Assembly: GCF_947172395.1 (NCBI RefSeq)
Contig: NC_069090.1
Span: 10,608,226 to 10,672,225, forward strand
Reading direction: 5' to 3'
Length of the DNA: 64,000 nucleotides
Source: Bicyclus anynana
Lineage: Eukaryota > Arthropoda > Insecta > Lepidoptera > Nymphalidae
Part shown: piece by piece, positions 48,538 through 59,411 of the stretch
Layout: every line of letters starts with the position of its first letter
Position numbering within the stretch: the stretch's first letter is position 1
The notes under the pieces: generated by a model
Told to the model about the DNA's origin: nothing
The model's input: the letters and a program-made list of their open reading frames with translations, nothing else
Database searches by the model: none
Translations under genes and position numbers: made by a program

Positions 48538-48708
48538 GGATAAAGAGTTGGTATATGTTGGGTGTTCTCGACCAAGAAATCGTTAATTTATTTTATATAT
48601 ATATACAGTTAATCTATATACAGATTATTTTTTTGTCCAATAAAGTAATATAAAATAAATTAACGATTTCTTGGTCGAGAACACCCAACATATACCAACT
48701 CTTTATCC
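48538..48708. repeat. Perfect 60-bp inverted repeat (hairpin) with 51-nt loop
   Basis: Arms 48538-48597 and 48649-48708 are exact reverse complements. Each contains GGTGTTCTCGACCAAGAAAT. The loop is AT-rich. No mismatch in 60 bp means the inversion is young, under gene conversion, or under selection. Confidence 0.92.
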
Positions 48709-48837
48709 GAAAATATCCCTTGGTCACGCCATCACGCGTGAACGGCTGGACTATTTTATTTTTGATAAAGATTTCACTATTTTATTTTATTTTGTCAGAA
48801 GGTTCATATTATGACAGAAAAAAATTAAAAAATTAAG

Positions 48838-48935
48838 GAGTAGGGTAGGGGTAAGGTAGGTGCAGAGTAGAGGTAGGGTAGGGGTAGGGTAAGGGGTAGT
48901 TGAAAGTTTACGTCGAGCTTCACGCGGACGAAGTA
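48838..48935 (+). repeat. (TAGGG)-rich minisatellite
   Basis: GGAGTAGGGTAGGGGTAAGG and variants to about 48900, then AGCTTCACGCGGACGAAG. Probably the core and 3' part of another Helitron-like or LINE-related repeat. Confidence 0.55.
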
Positions 48936-48937
48936 TG

Positions 48938-49005
48938 TGCAAAGGCGGTCTTATTGCTTATAGCAATATTTGCTAGGCAAGCTTTAGATAAAGAAATTAA
49001 TGTAT
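48938..49005 (-). mobile_element. Non-LTR 3'-UTR fragment
   Basis: The plus strand reads GTGCAAAGGCGGTCTTATTG, the complement of the TAAGACCGCCTTTGCAC block at 58565. Confidence 0.5.
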
Positions 49006-50373
49006 TAATATATAAGGGATTTATTTATAAACAATATTAATAATAAAAATTAAAGAATAGTCTGCATTTCCGCTTCGGGTGCTTAATATTAATATTCAAG
49101 GCTGTTGTAATATGAAATAAATTTTAATGTTAAAAATTTGGAACATGTCGTTCGTAATTAAAACAGCTCAAAGATTGAAGCACAGTCCATCTTCAGCAGG
49201 AAAACAAAAACAATACTGCAGATAAAATCGAAAGAATACATTGCAATTGGATTTATTTCATATACATATTTCCAGTTCGTGTAAATGTAATAAAATGTAA
49301 ATTATCCACGACTTCGATCGCAATAATAACTCTGATTCAAATATATCGGAGAATCAACTGTTTGTAAAGGCGGTTACGCATTGCATCCGATCCGAATCCA
49401 AATGGACATGGTCCAAAATTGTATAGAGCCCAGGATCAGTCATTGTACCCTAGCGGAAATAAAAGAAGATATTTTTTATATATTTTTGATTATACAAATC
49501 TTCGACTTTGCTTTAATTCTTTCGAAATAATATTAATTATCACCCAAGAAATGCAACATTATTATGGGTAATAATGGCGGATAGATGACGTTTTTAATGC
49601 ATTAATCGATTTGACGCTTGCTGTCAATTGTCATGTCATAGTTGCTCTGCGGGCGCCATCTTGTTATAACTCAAAAACTTGGGTTTTTATTTAGTTAAAA
49701 TTAATTAACATTAATAAATTTTAATAAAATCCTTGTATTTTTAAAATTTAATGATACAGAGTACAACAGTGGACCTGAAATGGAACATCTCCTTTAGCAT
49801 CAGATTTCTCTTCGTCACCCGTAAAGAATACCTCGAATGTGCCTCGGAATCAACTCGACAGCGGGCGGATGCCAAATATTTTGAAGTGATAACTTTTTAT
49901 GGAAGGGTAGACTTCGTAACGTAACGAGTTACGGCGTTACTCTGTCTGGCTTTCTTTTCTGTCACGTATACGGCAACAAGTTTATGTTATATCTTCTATC
50001 GAGCGTCCCGAGACGCACGTGTTTCTTTTTTCGTATCCGTACTTTCACGGATTCGAATCGGGTGTAGTGCACAAACGCTCTCCTAACATATTATATTAAA
50101 TTGTTAACGTGTAACATATAGGTACACGTTAACAATTTAATTCAAACAGGAACTTCAACGAACATAAGTATTACTACGCAAACAAAGAAATACTTACTCA
50201 TTGTCCTAAATGCGTAACTTACTGGAATTCTTCGAAAATAATTTGTAATACAAAACCCAGTTCAGCTGCGGATGATACAGTCATCCTAAAGAATATCCTA
50301 AAAGTATATAATAATGTTATATACAACAGGCTTGGCGCTACTATGGTTTTATCAAAGATAGAGCCATCATTCA
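49006..50373. other. Intergenic, no gene recognised
   Basis: Contains GGGCGCCATCTTGTTATAAC at about 49651, which resembles a promoter-associated GCCATCTTG motif, and a 22-bp inverted pair TTAACGTGTAACATATA / TACACGTTAACAATTTAA near 50100-50140. Confidence 0.35.
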
Positions 50374-50521
50374 TCATCATCATCATTATCAACCCATATT
50401 CTGCTCACCGCTCAGCTTGAGTCTCCTCCAAGAACGAGAGGGGTTAGGCCATGCTGGTCCAATGCGGATTGGCAGACTTCACACACGCAGAGAATTAAGA
50501 AAATTCTCTGGGTAGCAGGTT

Positions 50522-51349
50522 TTTTTTTATGTATGTCCAGCGATAATTCCGTCATTTATGGACTGATTTTGAAAATTCTTTTTTTTTTTGTTTTGAAGTG
50601 TTTGATTCCAGGGTGGTCCCATTTTTTTCATGTCAGCATCTGATGATGGCATCCTGGAGAAATCGAGGGGAACTTTTGAAAATCTTAGAGACGGCTAGTG
50701 CGTTTGTTAGTTTTTCCATAAGGTATTTTAAACCACTACAATTTTATGAGGATTTAGAGTTGGTCTGATGGAGCCGAAACAAGACGATGGAACTCGTCAA
50801 CGATTTACAGCAGTTACCTTTTGTTTGGGCTTGATTAATTTGTATTGATGAGAAGTTTCCACCTAGATGGGTTGTGACTATATGGGTTGGTCTGGTGATG
50901 AAGACGAAGGACAGTTAAGAGAACTCCACAACGGTTCACAGTAGCTACCTTGTGTTTGGACTTGATAATTTTGTATTGATGAGAACTTTCTACCTGGATA
51001 GGCTGTGACTGTATTAGGGGTCTGGTGATGAAGATGAAGGAGAGTTAAGGGAACTCTTCGACGGTTCAAAGTAGCTACCTTGTGTTTGGACTTGATTAAT
51101 TTTATATTGATGAAAACTTTCCACCCATATGGATTGTGACTGCATAGGGGTCTGGTGATGAAGACGGAGGACAGTTAAGATCATAATTTTTGTTCACACT
51201 CAGTAGGTATGCTAACACTAGTGCTACCTTCTGATCAGTTTGAAGGCGGTGCCAAGCCAGTGATGTTTTAATTCTGTTAAATAATGTTATTTTTTGTTTT
51301 TTAGTTTAGGTCAATTTTTGAGTTGGAAGTCGGTTAAATTTTGTTCCAT
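50522..51349. mobile_element. Insert within SINE B carrying a 130-bp tandem repeat
   Basis: Starts TTTTTTTTATGTATGTCC and ends near GAAGTCGGTTAAATTTTG. It encodes nothing recognisable. The class is unknown; the tandem array and host-repeat location suggest a non-autonomous mobile element. Confidence 0.55.
50757..51180 (+). repeat. 130-bp tandem repeat, about 3.3 copies
   Basis: GGTCTGGTGATGAAGA recurs at 50889, 51019 and 51149, exactly 130 bp apart, with a more diverged first unit near 50760. Each unit carries GTAGCTACCTTGTGTTTGG or a variant. Confidence 0.85.
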
Positions 51350-51477
51350 CACCGTATGAGACACGTGATATTTAATTTCTTAAAATGCACATAACTAAAA
51401 AGTTAGAGGTGCATGCCCCGGACCGGATTCGCACTCCCTCCGGAATCGGAGACAGAGGTCATATCCACTGAGTCATC

Positions 51478-53226
51478 ATTATTGTTTAATATTATATTAT
51501 TATTATTGAGGGAATTTTATTGTAGGAGATTTTCATTATGTTACGAACGAAAAGTCGTAAGTGAATGCATCGTGTCGTTTGTCCACGGCATGGTTTTGTT
51601 AAAATAAGAAATATCGGTCATTCTACGTATAAGATTTACGAGTTTTGTTTTAAAAGGAATATTCTTATCATTTAGGATTGATTGCTGTGCCTGATTTTGC
51701 GGTTCCGTTTGTTTTAAGGCGCTGCCACACACTTCACGAGTGGCGTGGGAAGTAACGACGAAAGTGAGCAGGGAAGTTGTGTGGTCACGTTATTCGTCAT
51801 TTATGTTTTTTATGTTATTTTAAAATCAATTTTCAAGGATGAAATTGGAATATCGTCAATTTAAAGAGAAATCGTATATTTAAATGCATATAATCTTAAC
51901 ATTGGCAACGGTAAATAAACATGATAAAAAAGATTATCGTTCAGATAAGAATTAAAAAAAAAAGTGTAATTTTGTCTATGTTCTGTGATCAGCTTTTGTA
52001 AAATTGCCAACCTAACATCAGCCTTGATTAGCTCATTTGACGGTCTTTCAATAATTTGGCTGACTGGATTGGTCTGGACTGGACTGGATGGAAAATTAAA
52101 TTGGTTATACCAATTTCATTTTGTGAATTTTTTCATTTTACATAAAACACAAAATGAAATTGGTTATACCAATTTCATTTTGTGTTTTACGATAGTTGAC
52201 GTAATTTATTTTTTTTCTTGTGGAAATAATAACTATTAGCAGTATTATTAGTTAATTAATGTACTTACTATTTTGTTCTGATACTGTTTAACATTTACGA
52301 TGAAAAATCACCTAAAAGAGAGGTTTTTTTTTTAATCAAATCATATCATAATTCGTTTGTACTCGTATCAAGTAGGTAGGTATGCTGTGAACCACACTTT
52401 TGAAAGGTCATGATTGATTATTATTTGTAATGTCAGCCACTGACGACCAAGTAATCTCACATGCTTGTCTGACAACCGATAAAACTGATCGTGTGTTGAT
52501 CGCGATCGGCGTGATATCATGCAACGTAATGGAATGGGAGGGTTCCAAAGTTACAAAATAAAACCCTTATGTTTATGTTATCCAGCCACGAGCGCGGTTA
52601 TTTTTTTATTATTTTTAATGAAATAATCTCCTGAATAATCACTCATGTTTTCTGATGATTTCAGTAAAACAAAGTAATAAAAATTGTCTTTGAAGTCTGT
52701 AGTTTTTTCCCCATCGCTGAAAGCGAAAAAAGTATATATAACCATTTATTTTTTCTAACATCTAATCATTCCAATGACGCTGTAGTTACTGCAAATTTAG
52801 CATCCCGGACTCCCCTACTATAAATACTTGTATAAATTAACGTAGGTACCTACGTATATTCTCGGCAACATTTCAAAAATATATTTATAATTGCCAACAG
52901 GTTACATCAAAAACAATCTGATACGCTTAATTGAAAGTAAAATGCATGAAGGTCCTTAATACAAGAGAAAGTTTTGACATCATTTTGTACATTTGTTGAT
53001 ATTATTCATAAGTTTACACAGGCAAAGTTATAATTTTTTAACAATTATTGTTTTTCCATCGGCTGATGCCTGAAAAATTCTCTACCTAGGAAGATAAATA
53101 ATAATTAGTTATCTAGATAAATAGATACGTACAAAGCTACTTAATCATACTGTTAACTCAATTAAACCTATCTTTAAAATAAAAAATGAAAAATAATTAA
53201 TTAATAATATCAGCAAATAATTTATA
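51478..53226. other. Intergenic, palindromes only
   Basis: Besides the nested palindromes at 52096 I see a loose inverted pair CACACACTTC / GAAGTTGTGTGG at 51726-51784 and otherwise AT-rich sequence. Confidence 0.4.
52096..52188. repeat. Nested palindromes around TTGGTTATACCAA
   Basis: A 21-bp perfect palindrome pair with 3-nt loop lies at 52144-52188, and a partial direct copy of its right half at 52098-52125 gives alternative stems. Confidence 0.8.
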
Positions 53227-53385
53227 GCCTCAATAGCTCAACGGTAAGAGCGGTCGGACTCATTACCGAGGAGTGGTGGTTGGATCCCCGCCCCGTTGGT
53301 CTATTGTCGTACCCACTGACAACACAGTCTTTCCCGACTAACTGGAGGGGAATGGGAATATTGGTCATAATTAAAAAGATATGGC
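53227..53385 (+). mobile_element. tRNA-derived SINE (type E)
   Basis: A box TAGCTCAACGGTAAGAG and B box GGTTGGATCCC, followed by GTCGTACCCACTGACAAC and CCCGACTAACTGGAGGG. The only copy in the window; a tRNA gene is unlikely because the spacing and stems do not fold cleanly. Confidence 0.6.
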
Positions 53386-53550
53386 AAATATTCTTTAAAA
53401 AAAAATATTGTAATCCATCGGTAAATAACAATCGGTGACCCCTATCTAAGATTATATTCGAAGCAAAATACAGATAAAATCACAGAATCATCACTAGAAT
53501 AGTATCTAATTAGTTTAATTAAGGTTCATTGAGGGACAGTGGGTTAAGGT

Positions 53551-53772
53551 TTGAAAAAATTGCGTGATTTGATTTTTAACACAACCTACCCATTTAAATT
53601 TCTTCCGTTTCCGAGGTCAGAAGTATACACGGAGGTCCTCCAACTCGCTAACTCATTAAAAGCCCATAACCTAACTTCTAGGCTATCAAAATCCCCTAGG
53701 AGGATAAGCCGATGTTATTGTCCAAAGGCATACTTGGAGGTTATACTGAACTTCGCAAATCATCTTAAATAA
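53551..53772 (+). other. Unrecognised 73-codon open frame
   Basis: Starts MKKLRDLIFNTTYPFKFLPF and has a basic, Leu-rich second half containing RLSKSPRRISRCYC. No family recognised, no promoter visible, and poly(A)-like AAATAAA follows the stop. It may be a chance frame or a repeat remnant. Confidence 0.15.
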
Positions 53773-54342
53773 ATTATTTAAAATAATACTAAATATATAT
53801 TAAAATTTAAAACAAAATTAATTATAATTACATTTATTTTGTGGTTTACAAAATATTGTATTATTACATCCTTATCCTGCGTTACAAAAATAATTCGCGA
53901 GATGGACTTAAATTTTTTGCTATCCCGTAACCTTCTGGCATATTTCACTTAGCAGAATTACGAAGGTACTACTTAATTACTGTTTTCCTACGCTTTACCG
54001 TCATTTTAAAATTTAACACCTCATGATATTTCATCATTGTGAATAAGTTATTCTTATTTTCCATTTTATGAAATACGACCATTTCCTGAATTATTATGAA
54101 TATTATGGAATACATGAAGTGAGATGTCAGCTACAAATCAGTTGAAATTATGATATACCCGTATATACGAATCGAATAAAACAAACGCAATAGTATAAAA
54201 TGTAAGTTTATTTATGCTATACGTGTTCTAAACCAGTCATCAGATTTTGATGCAACTTTGTTAAAGCAAAATGTATGATGTCATGGAATATAAGAAATGA
54301 CAATTAAGTAGGTATTTTTCAATATGTATTTTGTATAAAATT

Positions 54343-54470
54343 GTTAATTTCACACTCGCAGATAATTTTCTTAATTCTCTGCGAGTGTGAAATTAACCTA
54401 ACCCCTCTCATTTTGAGACGAGACTCAAGATCAGCAATGAGCCGAATATGGGTTGATAATGATGCTGATG
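54343..54470 (+). mobile_element. SINE B 3' piece with a new perfect hairpin at its edge
   Basis: TCTGCGAGTGTGAAATTAAC at 54378-54397 is inverted at 54343-54362 with a 15-nt loop. The rest is SINE B 3' sequence to GGGTTGATAATGATGCTGAT. Confidence 0.7.
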
Positions 54471-54804
54471 AAGTCTTAACAGGAAGTTTGTTTTATTTAT
54501 TTATCATATCTATAAAAGTGTCAGAAGAATCATAATAATTCATTGCCATACTTCTTCATTTAAAATATAACTTTCATCCAGTAAGCACATGGAACGATCT
54601 TACTTCTTATTATTACTTACTATCGAAAACATAATTGTGATTGCATCGTCTACGAGTATTTACTTTACCTTGACAGTGACAGTGGATTATTATGAGTACG
54701 AAGTTACAATCTCGGCCAATGACATACAAATCATTTCATTGAACTTTCTTTTTTATTTAGTATTACGTGTACCTAGTTCTAACAATACAACATCTGCCGG
54801 AATA

Positions 54805-55225
54805 TCATCATCATCATCATCATATCAGCCGATGGACATCCACTGCAGGACAAAGGCCTTTTGTAAGGACTTCCAAACATCACGATCCTGAGCCGCTCGC
54901 ACCCAACGGATCTCTGCGACTCGCTTGATGTCGTATTTCCACCTGGTCGACAACGGAAACGGAGACCCTGGTCGAAAACGGAGGGGTCGACCAATAATGC
55001 GCTTTTTAGTGTGAGGTCCTCATTCCAACACCTTGGGACCAACGTCCATCAGCTCTTCGAACCATGTGCCCCGCCTATTGCCCTCATCTTCGCGACTCAT
55101 TGATTTTAGTTCTTCTACAGATCTCCTCATTTCTGATTTGATCACGCAGAGATACTCCGAACATAGCTCGTTCTGTCATCCGCTGTGTGACTCTTCTTAT
55201 GTTTATGGTTAGCGAACAAGTCTAG
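54805..55225 (-). mobile_element. RTE-like non-LTR 3' end with a small internal insertion
   Basis: Reverse orientation, beginning with (ATC)n and a CAGCCGATGGACATCCACTGC end. Around 54945-54990 an extra GTCGACAACGGAAAC / GGTCGAAAACGG stretch breaks the family sequence where other copies read straight through. Confidence 0.72.
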
Positions 55226-55265
55226 GAATCATAGGAGATCACTGGCTTACTGATATAGTATCTAA

Positions 55266-55450
55266 CTGCCTCCTTGGTTCATTGGTTAGGTAGCTAGATC
55301 GACAACGGAAAATGGGGTCAGCCACGGAAAATCAATTCCCAGGTCAGACAAAAAAAATCTTTCGAGAAAAATTCCAACCGCGGTCTGGAGTTGGGAAATG
55401 GGCGGTGTTGGTACACCCTCTTGACTCAGATAACGAAAACTTGATTCGTA
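55266..55450 (+). mobile_element. SINE C, 5' part with tRNA-like head
   Basis: TGCCTCCTTGGTTCATTGGT (A-box region), GGGTCAGCCACGG, AATTCCCAGGTCAGAC, CGAGAAAAATTCC, CGGTCTGGAGTTGGG. Confidence 0.6.
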
Positions 55451-55844
55451 ATTCGTCTTTGCCGTTTGAATTTTGTAATTGTACTTAATAAACAAAAGTA
55501 AAAAACCTACTTTTAAGTAAATTTTCCTAAATGCATACCTACCTATTTAATTAAACTTCGGTGGCAATCCAATAATATGGCACAACGAATCTATTGTGAA
55601 AACACAGTCATAAGTGACCATTGAAACTCACTAATACTAAAAAGATAGCCCGTTACTTTTTTTTGTTACACTTTTTTTCTATTTATTTTGGAAGTGACGT
55701 AGTTTCCTTTATGGAACCTCAGCGGCGTCACTGGGGGTTTTGGACCAGCGCAAAAGCATCGCTTATCGGGACGTATTCCACGTGGGCTTGATTTGTATAG
55801 TTATTAGGATAAGTTACTCGTAACTTAAGTGGTTTATTGTATTT

Positions 55845-55960
55845 AGTATATTATCCGACTTTCCCGCGAAGATGATCGATATAAACAAAAGCAGTGAGCG
55901 CGCGTCCGGTGTTGTCGCCAGTGCGTCTCCCCGCGAAGGCGCGTTGCGACTCGCGGTCGT
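55845..55960. other. Isolated GC-rich island
   Basis: CAGTGAGCGCGCGTCCGG, CGCCAGTGCGTCTCCCCGCG and AGGCGCGTTGCGACTCGCGG sit in strongly AT-rich DNA. No repeat family in the window matches. It could be a CpG-rich promoter or 5' exon of a gene lying mostly outside the window, but no coding frame supports this. Confidence 0.35.
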
Positions 55961-56229
55961 TTTATAATTTGTTTTTTACGAAAATTGACGCGTTTGTGAT
56001 TTTTTTTTATTATTGAGAAAGAATACAATAAGGAACTTAAGCTAGTTTAATTAAATTAATCTTGTAATTATTTTTAATTTATAATTTGGTTTAGTTGTTG
56101 CTGTTTATAAAAGTTGCGTAAGTATTTTATGTTTTATACAAGATTATTCTTAATTATTTTTAATATTTTTTTTAGTGTACTTAATTTTAATTAGGAATTT
56201 ATTATGTATGTAATTTTGTTTTTATTTAA

Positions 56230-56496
56230 GGACAAGTTAGCCCTTGACTATGATTGTGTTATGTGATGAAACAATGATAATGAACTATTTAAGACCATTA
56301 AAAAAAAGTGTCAACTAGCCAATTTTGACGGTTTCTACACGGTATCGTATTGACAATTTCCCGGTAGATGCCTACCACCAGATTAAACTTAAGCCAACTA
56401 AAAAAATATAGAATCCTTAACTGACCCAAGCCGGGAATCAAACCGAGACCTCTGTTGAGAACCACAGCACTATCAACTGTGTCAGAGAGTTCATCA
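56230..56496 (-). mobile_element. SINE A-like, alternative head subfamily
   Basis: GGACAAGTTAGCCCTTGACT through GGGAATCAAACCGAGACC and CAACTGTGTCAGAGAG. Shares the head with the element at 11636. Confidence 0.65.
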
Positions 56497-56720
56497 AATT
56501 ATACCGGTTCAAGATAATAAGAACTTTTTCTGCGCTCAAACCAGTCGTATTTATTTGTTACGGTACAAATCATACTTTTTTCTGGTAAATTAAGATAATA
56601 TCAAGAAAAAATCTTATTATAAACGCAAGCTTACAGAAAAATCCTATTACATTGTAAAGGATTACATATAAACGATAAAAACAAATTGCTGTAAAGAAGT
56701 GGTAGTTTTAAACATTTAAA

Positions 56721-56915
56721 TCTATACTAATATATAAAGCTGAAGAGTTTGTTTGTTTGATTGAACGAGCTAATCTCAGGAAATACTGGTCCGATTCGAA
56801 AAATTCTTTCAGTGTTAGGTAGCCCATTTATCGAAGAAGGCTATAGGCTATATATTATCCCCGTATTTCTATGGGAACGGGAACCACGCGTGTAAAACCG
56901 CGTGGCGTCAGCTAG
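56721..56915 (+). mobile_element. Helitron-like short element, best copy
   Basis: A|TCTATACTAATATATAAAGC at the start, GGCGTCAGCTAG|T at the end, and a perfect 7-bp stem (CCACGCG/CGCGTGG, 56884-56905) 6 nt before CTAG. 195 bp with no coding content, so non-autonomous. Confidence 0.68.
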
Positions 56916-56991
56916 TTCTAAATAAATGGTTATAATAAAAAAATGCGTCATGGGAGTTTGGGTACATTTATAGCCCCGATAGCAATTTTAC

Positions 56992-57308
56992 GGTCTCCGT
57001 GGCGCAGGGGTATGCGCGGTGGATTTACAAGACGGAGGTCCTGGGTTGATACCCGGCTGGGTCGATTTTCTTAATTGGTCCAGGTCTGGCTGGTGGGAGG
57101 CTTCGGCCGTGGCTAGTTACCACCACCGACAAAGACGTGCCGCCAAGCGATTTAGCGTTCCGGTATGATGTCGTGTAGAAACCGAAAGCAGTGTGGATTT
57201 GATCCTACTCCTAACAGCTTAGGCAGATTCCATCTTAGATTGTATCCTCACTTACCATCAGGTGAGATTATAGTCAAGGGTTAACTTGTAAAGTATAAAA
57301 AAAATAAT
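56992..57308 (+). mobile_element. SINE A, near full length
   Basis: GGTCTCCGTGGCGCAGGGG through CTTACCATCAGGTGAG and AACTTGTAAAGTATAAAA; about 317 bp. The B box is slightly mutated. Confidence 0.8.
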
Positions 57309-57734
57309 TATACTTTATGTTATACTTACTATACTTTTATCTTTTTGACTTTGATTTTGAATTTGTTTTTTTTGTAGAGTGCGGTGAAATTTCAAAATGA
57401 TAAGAGCGGCAGACGTAAGTAAAAGTTTTATTAAATCCAGTAAACTTCATTAGGAAAACAAAAACGTTTCTATATTTGTATCTATAGTCGTTGCTAAGCA
57501 ACGGAAAAGGCCCGTATCCAGTGGCGTGCATAAGGTTTTTACCCAGGGTATGCACTATCAGAGAAATTGGAAAATTTCTTCAAAAATTAGAAAATTTGTC
57601 TTCTTTTCTGTCCAACTATTTATTCTGAGGTGCAACATAGATTTGTATTAAGTTCATAGGGTAGACAGTGCCTTTTTGCATATTTATAGTGCGTGCCACT
57701 GCCCATATCCCCACGAGAACGGGAACTATGTAAG

Positions 57735-58165
57735 TGAAGCGTCTGCTATTAATCCAAAATTCCAAAATTCCAAATCCCTTGATATGTTTAAAAAATCCGT
57801 TAAGACATATTATCTTAGTCACTAGTTACATATTTTATTTTATTAGAATATTTATCATACGACATAATGATATATTATATATATTAGTTTATTTTATGAT
57901 ATTTATAATTATTATATAATTTGTGTATTATGGTTTATGTATTAGTGTGTAGTTATTTGTATGTATGTATATGTACAATATTATTACGTACACACCACCT
58001 ACAGTTGTCCTAATAAGTTCTTAAGCCTAAGGTTGCCTGGAAGAGATCGCTACTAAGCGATAAGGCCGCCTTTTGTATTCTACTTTTTCTTGTGTTTCTG
58101 TTTTGCTTGTTTTCTTTTATTTTTGTGGTGTACAAATAAAGAGTATTAAATAAAAATAAAATAAA
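57735..58165 (+). mobile_element. Non-LTR 3' end (GCCTGGAAGAGATCGCT type)
   Basis: Carries the widespread LINE 3'-UTR hairpin region AAGAGATCGCTACTAAGCG then ATAAGGCCGCC, a pyrimidine-rich stretch, TGTGGTGTACAAATAAAG and a poly(A)-like tail. Upstream traces may be the end of ORF2. Confidence 0.6.
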
Positions 58166-58514
58166 TATTAAGTATACTTACTGTAATAAATACATAAATT
58201 AAATTATAGTTGATTAATACATTTATTTTAAATTATCATAATTATTTTTTAAACAGTCGAAAAAAATATATATTTTTTTTTATATTCTACAAATAAATGT
58301 TAATTTTAAAGAGAACAAAAGGCGAAAAAAATAAATGGTCCATTTATATTTATTGCTTAATTAATTGACTATTAAATTAATTTCTAAGATTTATATATAA
58401 TGGATTTTTAATTAGTAATCACATTTGTGTAGAAAAAGAATCTGGTAAAGTTAGAAGCTATGAGTAGATATATTTTTTGGTTGTATTATCATTACGATAC
58501 GGTTACTTACGATT

Positions 58515-58648
58515 GTATTAATTCCTTTATCCAAAGGTTGTCTGGCAGATATTGCTATAAGCAATAAGACCGCCTTTGCACATACTTGTTTTCTATGTTT
58601 TCTCTGTTGCTGTTTTTGTTTTGTGCTATAAAGTATAAATAAATACGA
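58515..58648 (+). mobile_element. Non-LTR 3' end, second copy
   Basis: GGTTGTCTGGCAGATATTGC, then ATAAGCAATAAGACCGCC, a pyrimidine-rich part and TATAAATAAATA. Same 3'-UTR design as at 57735 but a diverged subfamily. A minus-strand piece of this subfamily is at 48938-49005. Confidence 0.6.
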
Positions 58649-58659
58649 TAACATGTTCG

Positions 58660-59110
58660 CTTAGATCTTTTAGACTATTCAACGGATTTTAATGCAGTTT
58701 TCAGCAATAGATAGAGTGATTCAAGAGAACAGTTTATATATAAGCGAAATTTGACCGATTATGTTCGTAGTCAGGTAACTGTTTTATTATAAATACAAAT
58801 GTTGTTATTTAATCCAGCCTTTACAGTAGTATCGCTGTAAAAATGGAGTAACTTCTCCCAACATTTCCCTTCACTACTCTGCTCCTATTGATCGTAGCGT
58901 GGTGAAAAGTATACTATAACCTGCCCAGGTGTATAAAGAATAATTGTACTAAGTTTCGTTAAAATCCGTCGAGTAGTTTTTGTTTCTATACAACATACAG
59001 ACAGACAGACAAAAATTTTACTGATTGCTTTTTTGGTATCAGTATCGATCACTAATCGTAATCACCCCCTGATAGTTATTTTGGAAATATATTTCATTGA
59101 CCTCTCTACA
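58660..59110 (+). repeat. Probable interspersed repeat remnant
   Basis: CTATTCAACGGATTTTAATG, ATAGATAGAGTGATTCAAGA and AAAATCCGTCGAGTAG are phrases typical of repeated insect sequence, and CAGACAGACAGACAAAAAT follows. No second copy in the window confirms it. Confidence 0.35.
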
Positions 59111-59192
59111 GATATATTATAAGTATATAGATTTAAATTTTTGAGTGTATTCTAAAACACCAATGTAATATTTTTTATGACGTTTGATCTTC

Positions 59193-59411
59193 ACATCATC
59201 ATTATCAACATTCGGCTCACTGCTGAGCTCGAGTTTCCTTTTAGAATGAGAGGGGTAAGGCTATCAGTCCACCACGCTGGCCCAATGTGGATTGGCAGAC
59301 TTCACACACGCATAGAATTAAGAAAATTCTCTGGTATGCAGGTTTCCTCACGATGTTTTCCTTCACCGTTTGTGACACGTGATATTTAATTTCTTAAAAT
59401 GCACACAACTT
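59193..59411 (-). mobile_element. SINE B, head missing
   Basis: CATCATCATTATCAACATTC through TTCTTAAAATGCACACAAC. Confidence 0.75.

Larger units (their letters stand above)
50374..51477 (-). mobile_element. SINE B split by an ~820-bp insertion
   Basis: The 3' half is 50374-50521 and the 5' half about 51350-51477 (ACACGTGATATTTAATTTCT, GGACCGGATTCG). The interruption starts at the run of Ts after GTAGCAGG and carries a 130-bp tandem repeat. Confidence 0.75.

Noticed and set aside
50757..51180. CRISPR-like array
   Set aside because: Units are directly adjoining 130-bp tandem repeats without spacers, in a eukaryotic genome.
53227..53300. Functional tRNA gene
   Set aside because: A and B boxes are present but the arms do not pair as a tRNA and SINE-like sequence continues 3'.
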